This document shows, piece by piece, positions 32,592 through 43,900 of a DNA stretch of 64,000 nt (position 1 is the first letter of the stretch; the number at the start of each line of letters is the position of its first letter). The stretch covers positions 361,801 through 425,800 of the forward strand of contig PDUO01000044.1 in NCBI GenBank assembly GCA_003008705.1, written 5' to 3'. The stretch is from Pezicula radicicola (Eukaryota; Ascomycota; Leotiomycetes; Helotiales; Dermateaceae). The position numbers were made by a program, and so were the translations under genes. The notes beneath the pieces were generated by a model. The model did no database searches and was not told the origin of the DNA. It saw only the letters and a list, made by a program, of their open reading frames with translations.

Positions 32592-33488
32592 ATGCCTCCT
32601 TTATTACCGCGGAGCGCATTGGGCTCTATTTGCAAATCCTGCCCATCTTCCCTCCCATCTCGAGTATTCACAACGACGACTCCGCTCTCAGCAATTGGCC
32701 CTGAATCCCCCCGTTTCATTGACATCCCTCGACCGCCTCAGCAAACATCATATTCCCCCCGAGATATCAAAGGGAAACTCCCTCCTCCTCGAAACCTCTT
32801 CCCAAGCCGCGGCCCAGACAAAACCAAACCAGAATACTTTACTCTGACAACCCCCGAACCACAACATGTCTCGGAGCCGCAAAATGACTACGTAGCATGG
32901 AAACGTCAAATGGCGGAGATGCGACGAAAAAATCTTCGAGAAGGTCTTACGGCGCTCCACCAGAGAAAGGTGAACCAACAGAGAGAGGTAGCAAGGCAGA
33001 GCGCATGGAAGCAGAAGATCAGGGCCAAACGCTTCAATGCTCCGACTCCGAAGGACGAGCGTTTAACTAACCCCACGATCACAGCTCTGAACAGCACACT
33101 CCAGAAAGGGCATCTGCCAGATCCGGAACGTGAGACGCGGCTTATTACGAAGGCAGCACGGGTTCAGGCTAAGGAATCGGAGAAGAAAGAAGCACGGAAG
33201 GATGCATTGCATACATTGTATATGCATGCGCGCTACTTCATCACAACCGAAGAACAATTGAATGCTCAAATCGAAAAGATCTTTGTGCAGTACCCATGGT
33301 CTGCTGTCAGTGGGGCCGAGGAGAATATCTGGGATGCACTAGGAGCACCTCCGACGGTTCAGGATATGTTATCAACGGTGAACAAGACGCAGAAACAGGC
33401 TATAGATTTCCACAAAGGCCCTGCGACCATCACTGGAGCTCGTATGAAGAGGCTTGGTGAAGAGTTGACTGGAGGAAAGATGGATTAA
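32592..33488 (+). CDS. pet123: Mitochondrial small-subunit ribosomal protein mS26 (Pet123)
   Basis: A single exon of 298 residues. The N-terminus MPPLLPRSALGSICKSCPSS is a plausible mitochondrial presequence. The central part NDYVAWKRQMAEMRRKNLRE, followed by a long basic helix (VNQQREVARQSAWKQKIRAK), fits the mS26/Pet123 family. Later motifs include NPTITALNSTLQKGHLPDPE, ALHTLYMHARYFITTEEQL and VSGAEENIWDALGAPPTVQD. Pet123 is a fungal mitoribosome small-subunit protein required for mitochondrial translation. The family assignment is from overall resemblance, not a catalytic motif, so another small mitoribosomal subunit is possible. The ATG at 32592 begins the presequence. Confidence 0.7.
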   Translation: MPPLLPRSALGSICKSCPSSLPSRVFTTTTPLSAIGPESPRFIDIPRPPQQTSYSPRDIKGKLPPPRNLFPSRGPDKTKPEYFTLTTPEPQHVSEPQNDYVAWKRQMAEMRRKNLREGLTALHQRKVNQQREVARQSAWKQKIRAKRFNAPTPKDERLTNPTITALNSTLQKGHLPDPERETRLITKAARVQAKESEKKEARKDALHTLYMHARYFITTEEQLNAQIEKIFVQYPWSAVSGAEENIWDALGAPPTVQDMLSTVNKTQKQAIDFHKGPATITGARMKRLGEELTGGKMD

Positions 33489-34986
33489 ATGTAAAGGAGA
33501 ATGAGAATGTTGTACGATAACTAGCGACTGTTTGTGGCTGCAGCTACAAAACGAGAGATGTACAAATGTCACAAACACCGAACAATATTAGTTCCTGTCT
33601 AAAGCTTGGTCTTGACTGTTCATGACTATCAAATACCTAGTGTAATCGATATCCAGTGAGTCTTGCTTTGAGCTAGCTAGCTATTTTCATCGCATCAGTC
33701 TACGAAGATCAGATATGGTAGTATAGTCCACAGCATAGTAGCGGCATTGCCAGCCTTTTTCTCAATGAGCACTTCTTCCTACAACATCAGTACGAATTGC
33801 TTCGTAAGAGATTAGTTTAATTGAGATCACATTTGCACATAGGGGATTGTTTACCCATATCAAATGGCTTACTCAAACTAGATAAGTCAACTACTTAAAT
33901 CCAAGTCAAAAGTTATGCAGATGAAGTGAGCTACTTGAATCAAGCGAGTCGTATAAGTTAGGAACCTAAATAAGATACTTGAGTTCAGGTTAATCTCTTG
34001 TATCTCAATAGATAGCTATCCAAAATAGTACTTTACAAGGCAATTAACACGGTACTCGAACTAGACATTGTGTCCTAACCTCAGGAAGTACAGGGTTAGA
34101 GCGCTGATTTGAACGCCTATCAGTCCACTCCTAAAGATTCATAAAGAGGCCCCCGACTCCAACCCCAGTCCCGTTAATTTAATTTTGACCTCCGACCACT
34201 TGTCGACAACATAAACCGAGTTTTGGAGGACTACAGTCGCAGGTCAACGCTATTTACAACTTAACCCACACGAAACCTTCACTGCATACCATTGCGATGT
34301 TCTTTGGGCTACTTATGAGCACAATGTACGGCCTTCGATTGACAATGATTGGAAGTATTCTTGCGAGTGTATGTATGAATCATAGAGCCCAAACAAAAAA
34401 CCAGGTTCTAGGGCTAGGTACAATTCCATATTTATCAAATAAAAGAGCTATCTACCATATGCTACAGTTGTTTGCCAACTTGGGAGGAGCTGGTACATGA
34501 GGCATCAGCAACATCAGCAGCATCAAAAAGCCTGTATCCAAGGAGAGTAGCTAGGGCGGAACGAGTAAGTAGGTAATGCGGGTATGCTTGGATTCCAGGG
34601 TAATCATGATAGCAAGAATGCCATCTACTGTATCATGGGGGGAAAGAGGGTGAATGATCTCTGGCGAGTGCCAGTCTCAAAGTCACACTTACGAACCGTC
34701 GCTGTGTCTAAGCCTGTCTAACCTAATTGTCCATGTAAAGATAACGCAATTTCTTCGCATTCGTTTTTCAATAACTGAGTTGGCCTGAGTTACTGGGAAA
34801 TTGTGGTTTGCCGTCTCTCTATTATCCACCACGTTCTGCCGCTTGCCCAAAGGCTGCGCGCACCACGCGAGCTCAGGACTCTTTCAATCAACACTTCTTC
34901 CACTTCACCTTCACCTTTTCTCCTTACCTAGGTAATACCAAGCCACTGATTGTTACCAACATCATCTTCTTCCTCCTGGTGCTAGG
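33489..34986. other. Intergenic region with repeat fragments
   Basis: 1.5 kb without a supported gene. Around 33920-33955 lies GAAGTGAGCTACTTGAATCA, the reverse complement of the AGTAACTCACTT core shared by repeats downstream, so a degenerate copy sits here. The chance frame at 34297-34500 has no family signal. The last 200 bp are probably the promoter and leader of the giant gene. Confidence 0.5.
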
Positions 34987-37900
34987 ATGGCTTCATATTC
35001 GAACCCCATCCTAGAGGCCATCTTCAATCACATCGCGTTGCCTGCCAGACTCCCTGGGAAACAGGAGCTCGCTATCGACCAAGTACAAGATGCCATTCTC
35101 AAGCTATTGCTGGATGTGCCGCGCGACCTTATGCTGCTTACTCCCAGGTTAGTGATCTATCTTCTCTTCGTCGACATCCTCCTAGTTTCCAGTCGTACGG
35201 AAGGCGTTGCTTGCGATCATTCCCAGCTCCTCAACGAAGAATCCTCGGAGGGCCATGAAGGATTTGGCTGCAGAATTGGAAGACAACAATCACGCTCATC
35301 ATTACCCATCATTCTCCCTTGTGTTATCAGCAATATAGTGCTGCTGGCCTGTTGTTGCAGGACGAAAGTTACTAGAGTTGTGACAGGGCTGACAGATATT
35401 AAGCAGCAAAACTTCTACCCATTGGGATACAGTCCGCCGAATCATACAGACTTGCAGAGTACTAAATGCTGGTGGAAAGCTTACAAATAGCACTCTTTTA
35501 GCTGAATTCCAAGCACTTCAACGAGGCGATCTCTTAGTCTTGCATGTTGCAGATCAGAATTCCGGTTTACTTATCTCTCGGACACATGGGTAAGGAAAAC
35601 ATAGTTCTAAGTCTTTCAAATTCGAACTAATTTGCGGCATTCTCCAGTGCTCAGGATGAGGTCACCTTCGAAGCTTTTGAAGCATCGCCGCTCTCCGAAA
35701 GCGTGCTTGCTGCAGACATACTCGTTTGGCAATTCCCAGGCGGTGCGGCATCTATTCCTTTCGCCGAATTCACACAAGAAGCCTTCCAAAACGAGCTCTC
35801 ATCCTTTCTTGAGAGAGCTAGTGGAGAGACAATCAAGCGTTTTGCAGCTCAGACCAGCAAGGCTGCTTCCTATACGTTCGAATGTCGCGATACTGTCCAT
35901 CCTGCTATGATCACCGAATTACTTATGTCACTATTGGAAAGCCTTGGACGACGCGTTTTCCCTCCATTGCTTCGCAAGCGGGTGCGGGATGATGTTTGCT
36001 GGGATAATGCAGAGAAGCCATGGCGAAGATTGCCACTCTGGCTGGTGCTTCGGGTCGCTCTCCAACGACACCTCTATGAAGTACTCGGCGGTGAAATTGG
36101 GCGCATACATTACAAATTCTTTATCTGCCTATTTCTCGCACGTCTGTTGTCGGAGGCAGTATCTCGTCTAAGCCCAGAAAGTGTGCAGTTCTTGAAGGCG
36201 AAACTTTGTCGAAGACTTGTCAAGTTGCAATGCGACAAAGATCGAGCTCCGCAGCAGGCCCTACGTACTGTATACGACGATATGTTTACTGCTCTTTCTC
36301 CTGTCTTTTATCGCACGACTCAGAACGTCAAATCCAGCATCGACATTTACTGGAATAATGTCAAAAAGTCAATTCAAAGACCTATCGCTGCTTTCCGACC
36401 TCGTTGTAATCCAAAGGACCTCCATCTCTCACTCCCCAACAGCGGAGTATATCTACAGAGTGTTCTACGCGAAGTATATGACGGTCCAAAAAAGTATCCC
36501 ACACCTCACCAACTACCGCAGAACTACAACACCTCAGCTGTAGCCGCCTTTACCAAGCGCTATTTCATGCTCTCGGAGACAGAAACAGAATTGGAGCGTG
36601 AAACTGTCCTCGATTTTAATGGCAAGCAGTGTCTGAACCTTGCAAACAAAATCGAAAAGTACTTGAGTAAGTTAGTGGGTGGGTTTGAGCTACTCAACGT
36701 AGTCCAACCGCCCAACACACTTATTATAGGAAGTAGTGAGCTAATTGGTAATTTACCAGGCCTTGCGATAGATGCGTACGATTCGAATCCAACCCAAAAG
36801 AGTATTTTAATTCTCACAGTCATGGAGCTGGTAAGGATAATCTTGTTCTTTCTGTCATTTTAACCCTGGTCCTATTCACATTTAACTATGTGCCCATGAG
36901 CTCATGAATCACTTAATTCATGAATTCTGGAAGAACAAATCACTTGACTTGAGTACCTCACTTGAGTGATCTACTCAGCTTCAAGCAACTCGCAGTTTGG
37001 CAAGGAATTCATAAAATTAGGCGGTTCATGAACTCGTCGGCATAGCTCATATTTAATCTCCTGAGTCCAATTACTCAAAATAGTCCCTCAAATTGGTAGT
37101 CCAGCTCTTTTGGTCTCTACAATTTGTTTTACCACCAAATTACTAACTGTATTCAGTGGGTGGCAATGGACCGGTGTGCTACACAACTTTTCGGCATTTT
37201 GAATCGTTACAGACCTCTGTTCCCAGTCGATCTCTTGGATGTTCTTCTACTACCTCATTACCACGATATGTGCCGATTACAGGACATACAAGTATATCTT
37301 CAAGAACGCCATAATAAGTGCAACGGCACCCGGGAGACCATATTTGATGATCCAAGCGAAACCTGTTTTGCAGCCCAGTACTTTGACAACTGCCCAGAGC
37401 TACAAAAGCTGCACCGACTTATCGAATATGAGGCCGAAGAGGCTCGCAAAAAAAAGACACAAGAATGGGAGAGATTGAGCGCGGAATATGAGACGCTTTT
37501 CAAAGAATTCTCTAAGGCAACTTGTATGTACACAACAGACGAGTTCGAGGAGATTATCCACGATAGTCGGTGTACCAAATGTTTCTTGCAACGCAAGGCT
37601 GGTCGTATTAGGATTAGAGTACACGAGCATCCGCTACCAGAAAGAATTGCTGTTGCGAAGGCTGTAGTGTTCGAGTTGGGGTGTCCCAATGCATTTGCTT
37701 CGTATCGAGATACAACTTGGTACGTTTTGAGATAATTGATCAACTCAGCAACATGGGCTATCTGCTCAACTTCCTTCTATCGCTTTTCATCTTTGATTGC
37801 TACACAGAATTAGGTTTTACTGACTATAAGACCAGGAGAATTCTGAGTACGCTAGCATCTCCGAATCAAACCGAATGCTACAATCCCCAGTTGCTACTCA

Positions 37901-40900
37901 GCGAATACACAGAGCTAAGAAGATATAGAACTTTAACAGTGTGCAGGATTTCTCTTGCATCAACAGCAAAATCCTTTCTAGCTACACACTATAGCGAAGT
38001 TCGTTTCCCTGTCACTATCGACAACGTTTGCCTTGTAAATGGGCTCAAATTAGGCTACTACTCTACCTCACTGAGCAAAGCATGGCCAGGACGTCAATCA
38101 TTCAAGCCGAGTTTTGCCAAACACTGTCAAGTTAATCTGCCATCTAGATCACCGTTCGCTTCACTCATGCCAGATCTCTCTGTCAACTCAAGGGGCCCGA
38201 CATCCAATGAGATCATAGCAAGCCAGGGTATATGTCCTTCTGGGCTCAATGTACATGAGTTCATGGCGTATCAGGAGCTTTCTTCTGGATTTGCCCGCCG
38301 GTGGCCTCAAATTTTGAGGGAAATGGGCAGCAGCAATCTAAATTTCAGTACAGAGGCGATAAAAGTACTTGTTTCCCACCTAGCCCACCACGTTGGCCCC
38401 GTGGGTGAGCATACCAGTAAGAGCTTCTAACTCTCCTCCAACACGAGTAACTCACGCTAATCCAATGATTCATAGAGGAAGCTCTACGAGTTTGTCATGT
38501 TCCCCTAAGAGATAAAGGTCTATGCAAAAGACTTCTGGAACAGATACAACAACGTCTTGATGCGATATCTTCAAATTGGCGCGAAACGCATTGTATGGAC
38601 CTTCTAATCACATTATTACTTAGATTGGCTTCTGTAAACAACACCACGAAATCACAACGGGCAATCTATATCGAAGCTTTGAATCTTCTCGAAAGGGCTC
38701 GTACAATAATCGTTAGATGGATCAATCTCCTACGCACGGAAACCCAGCGAGCCACGGATGCCAGCGATTCGCGGAAACTAAGCAAATATGCTTTTGTTAC
38801 AGCTCTTTTGGCAAGGAAAACATTTGATGTTTACGTTGAGGCCGATCACGCACTGCCTCGCGAAAGCTTTATTTGCTTCATCATTTCTTCCATTTGTTTA
38901 CAAGATCATCTTGTCGGGGATCCTGCAGCGTTGCCCCAAACCCTGAAAAACGCATTTATACAAGATCTCAAAATGGTCTGGAGAATACGTTTCATTCTTC
39001 GCCGGTCTCTGGAGGCATTTCCAGACAGTTTGACATCCTCACTAAGCAAAATATGGTCTCAGATTGAGGAGATGCCGGCAGGTTCCAAAACAAACCTGAC
39101 TTTTATCTCAGGAGAGGGGGATGGATTTTGGGTCTGTGACCAGACGGCTCAATACACATGCATTTATCACCTACTTGAAGGCCACTTGCTTGTAAACGGA
39201 CAGCCGCTGGGGAAGCTACCTGAAGAACACCGTAAGCAATACTTCTTTTCTCATGCGCAGCACCTGTTACAAAGAACAACTACAATCGCTTGCCATAAGC
39301 TCTGTACCGACGGCTTAATGAGTCGCTGAATTCATGGATCTGTTTCTGGATGATTTAAGCGAAGTAGCTCATTAGCTTGAGTAATTCAGCAAGTTCAGTA
39401 AGGGATCCATGAGTTTTAGTGATTCACGAAGTCGGCACAGCTCAGCTTAAGTCAAACAACGGACTTAATGAGTTGAAGAGTTTTCAATGAGCAGTGGCCT
39501 TGATTTTAGCCAAGTTGTTATCCCAGAATCGGAGTGCTAACTAGAAAATCCTCTAGGGCAATCAATAGTATTAGAAAAGCTATTCGGCAAAGAAAGCTTG
39601 TTGACGTATCCTTCAACTATGCCTGGAACTACCTATATGCTGGCTGTAATGAAAAATGGGCATCGCATTTTTTTGGGTTTCAGAGACGGCAATCTTTTCG
39701 TCAGAGCCTTGATTAACAACACTGTCCTTGAATATATTCCTCCTGAAATATTCACCAGTACCTCCTCCATCGACTTGCCTGCATCTCTGGTTCAAAAATG
39801 TGTGCACTGGCTGAATCTATCAACGGGATTTGTCGAAATTCGCCGAGAGTCCAACATCTGGGTCACTAAACCGAGCGATTGGCAGCTCGACTTTTATAAC
39901 CGGCGATGCTATCGTCGATTGTCGACTCTGGTAGACCCAAACAGCCAGACGTTCAGAAGCATTGCTAAACTTTTCACCGGCTTTGAGTTCCCCCAATATT
40001 TGACTGTTTACCAGCCGAAGAAATGGTCCTTAACGGTCGAATTGAGGCGTTTGGAACTACGATTTTCGGTGAATAGCAAGGGCTTATTGCAATCCAAGGA
40101 GTTGCGATCGGAAATTGACCCTAATCAAGATGCTGTGAGTGATCCACAAAGTTTGGTATCTACCTTACCACTACGCAACAAGCCTTTAAGGTTACTGATA
40201 CCCTCGCTTATTTAGGGAACTTGGTATGGTCTTGAAAGCAAGATCGTTTTGAGGGATGTAGTCACGCTACAGCGCAGCCTTATTACCGCGCTCGGTCCGC
40301 TGTCCTTTAGCTACAAGAAACCCCATGTCTCAGTCGCAGCCGCTCCCGATGGAATATATGGCAGATTCACCATAAATACTGTTCTTGGAAGACTCGTAAG
40401 TACATTTGAAGTCAAAGCCTCATTTTTATATCCTTGCAAGAGCAACGCACAGCCTTAGAGCGGAGGCGTATCTTGAGTCCAACGAATCATATCAAGGTCT
40501 TTCATATCTTTAGAAGTGAAGCAATACTAACAAAAAACAGGAATGTGCCTGCGAGCCAAGACTACTCTATAAGAAAGCCGAGCTGCATGCCTACACGTCC
40601 TTTCCGGTACCAGACCCTTTGACAGGACGCACTGGTACTGAGGAAGCCATTGCATTTCTAAAGTCAGGCCAGCTCCAGCCGTGGTCACCGCTTAATCTCA
40701 ACATTTACCATATCTTGGCGTCAATTTCAAGTCTTACACCGAGAAGAGAATATTACCCTAAGGACCTAAAACGAATGCAAAAGGTTTTCTGGAATCCGGA
40801 GTTAACAATGTTGATACAGGATGACAACTTCCGTTTGTTGATCGAGGAAATCTGTCAGAAGTCGGCGCAATTGTCCATTTTCGCGTCCCAGGACACTAGT

Positions 40901-43900
40901 CTTCCTCCACTCGAACGAGCAGGGGATCGCCACCTTTTGAATCGCAGTTTTACTCGACGACGTCTGCACCAACGAGCCACTGGAGGAGTCCAACAATCTG
41001 TTGAGATCGTCTATCAACCGCGAGATCAAACTCGGGAGTGTCAAGCCCGGAGAAACGTCATTGAGATTACCCGCTACATTCGATCTTGGCCTTCTAGAGT
41101 CTCTGGTACACCTCACGATCTTGCAGGTATACTTCAGAACTGGCCTTTGATTGGAGGCTATGTTCGTGTCTTTGATAAGGTCCTTCTTAGTGATCTCCTT
41201 GCCGTTGATTTTGCGTCCGAATGGGGCGCCCTTTACAGCATATGCCGCAGCTTTCAGGCCACAGATATGTTCCATGTCATGTTTTTATTTGCACTCATTG
41301 GCTTCAGAGATGATGTCCATATGGAAATCATTCGGACACTGCTAACTGTCTGTTTTTTGGGAGAGATAAAGACACTTCAGCCTCCCCAGCACAGCACTTA
41401 TGTGCAATTTCGGCAAAATCAGGCCCCTAGTCGTAATTTACTTTTGCAGCTTATCAAATCCTTCAGAATTCCCTATCCAGCCGACGAACGTAGCAGTTTC
41501 GGAGATGCTCTACATCCTAAGCAACGTAGAAGACTCGAAGCCCAGAAACTCGCACATGAGGATAAGTCCGAAGCTGACTGTGAAGATTTTACGAAGTTTC
41601 TTCTAGCTCAGTGGCCCAGCAAAAATTTGTCTATAGACATACGTAAGTTCACTCTCCAAACCATTCAATTAGACTCAGTAACTCAAGTCTCGTAAGTCGC
41701 AGAAGCAGTACTTTCCTCATCATCAGACGATGTAATGAATTTTACAGTGGCATCTAAAGAATGGCTTTTAGATGTTGGTAAAGCCATAGAAATTATAAGA
41801 CCGGAATGGCACCGTCTATTCCAGAACAGCGAACTTTCACAACATATACAAGATTTACAGCGAATTCTCGACAGCCATCGCGTCGAAATCGACATTGAGA
41901 CTGCAAAAGAGGTTGCACAAAATCATGGTACGTCCATTCGCACCCACCAATTACTGGATTGAAGAGAGTGGTACAAAGGTTCTGTGCCGACGAATTGACG
42001 AATGCTTGATTCATAACTCTGTTCTAGAATTCATGAATTCAGGCAAAGTAACTCACTTAACTTAAGATATTCTGCACGGTTCACCAAGAGATTCATGAGT
42101 TTGAGTGATCCATGAACTTGTCGGCGCAGTGCACCATGTCTTTTTTACACGCTCGAGAATCTCAAAGCTGACACTTCCATCTAGAGCAGGAAGTATTTCC
42201 AGATCGTTGTCGCGGTCGAGAGATTTTATCACTTCAAGAGCTTCTATGCAGTACCGGCCCAGATTTAAGTTACGCAACTGATTCAGGTCCCGGCAACATT
42301 TTGACTGAGAAACCAAATGGACAGGCTTCGCAAAGGAACAAGAAGTTTACAAAGGAAATTCAGACAGGACTACCATCATATTCGCATGAAATCTATGAAC
42401 TAGAGAAGATCATCGATAGTCTAGGTTCTGAATCGTCAGTTAGACAAGTTTACGGGCAAAGTTTGATGCAGAGCCTCAAAGCATTGAGAATACTCAGACG
42501 TGCCCCAAGAAAACTTTCAAGCTTTGAGCTGGTAGATGATCCTTCTAAGCTTGTAGTGGAAATTGAAAAGGCTCAAGAAACGGTTGTGGAGAACTTTGAT
42601 CGGATTTGCAAGGCCGTTGGGACCTTTGAGTCGCGCACATTATGGCTCAAAGAAGGCGAGATATTTCCCTCGATGACCAATATAACTCTCCTTGAGCAGT
42701 TGCGCACCACTGCTTCAACGACCGTATTTGGGAAAGGCATGAAGGAGAGTATTACAGTCTGGGCATGCGCAATCACTCGTCTTCAACGTCTTATGAGGAT
42801 GCATGAAGCCAAACTAAAGGGCAATCAACAGAGATTGAGTGAAGAGCAGGAGAATATTGGACATACCAATTGGAGACCTTTCGAACATTCTGATTGGCTC
42901 CTGCTTGAGATCGAATCAAATATTTTAATCAGGCCAGATCAGGTTGATGTCGCCCTAGCCACTATTAAACCGGACGGGAACGAGAATTCTGTCTTACAAA
43001 TGAACATGGGACAGGGTAAGACGTCTTGTATCATCCCAATGGTCGCAGCATTCCTTGCGAATGGAAAGAATCTTCATCGAGTTGTGGTTCCCAAGCCATT
43101 ATTACTGCAAACTGCGCAGCTGATGCAAGCTCGGCTTGGTGGGCTGCTTGGGAGAGAGATAACTCACGTGCCATTTTCGAGGAAGACGCCCACAAAGCCT
43201 GAAGTAATCAAGGTATATCACGAAATCCACAAAGCAGCCCTCAACAATTCAGGCGTCCTGATCTCTCTTCCGGAACATGCCCTCTCGTTCAAGCTATCTG
43301 GTCTCCAGAGATTGTCGGATGCACGAATTCCAGAAGCCATACCACTCGTCAAAGTGCAAGCTTGGCTAGGAAAGAAATGCCGGGATGTCCTTGATGAGTC
43401 TGACTTTACGCTGGCTGTACGCACACAATTGATTTATCCGAGTGGATCTCAGGCAACTGTTGATGGCCATCCGCATCGCTGGGAAGTATGTGAAACGCTT
43501 TTACACATGGTCGATGGCCATTTATTCAGCCTTCAAGAAGACTATCCACAGAGTATTGAGATAGTACGAAGACCACATGGTGGTTTTCCTATCATCTTTT
43601 TTCTGCGTAGAGACGTGGAGGATGCTCTGACGATGCGACTCACCGCAGATATTATTGAAGGAAGAACGTCAATTTTACCCACACGAGACTGTAAAAAGTC
43701 GGATCGCCTTGCAATCAAGCAGTTTATCTCAGAGGCTACGGTCACGCAAAGAATCGTCGGACGTATCAACATGATGTTTCCGGATAAAGAGGCGGCAAGA
43801 AAGAATCTTTATCTCCTCCGAGGATTGCTAGTTCATCGCATACTGCTCCTCACGCTCAAAAAAAGATGGAATGTTCAGTATGGTCTACATCCCACCCGAG

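Noticed and set aside
34297..34500. Open frame MFFGLLMSTMYGLRLTMIGS upstream of the giant gene
   Set aside because: No family signal, no neighbours, and it lies in repeat-bearing intergenic DNA.
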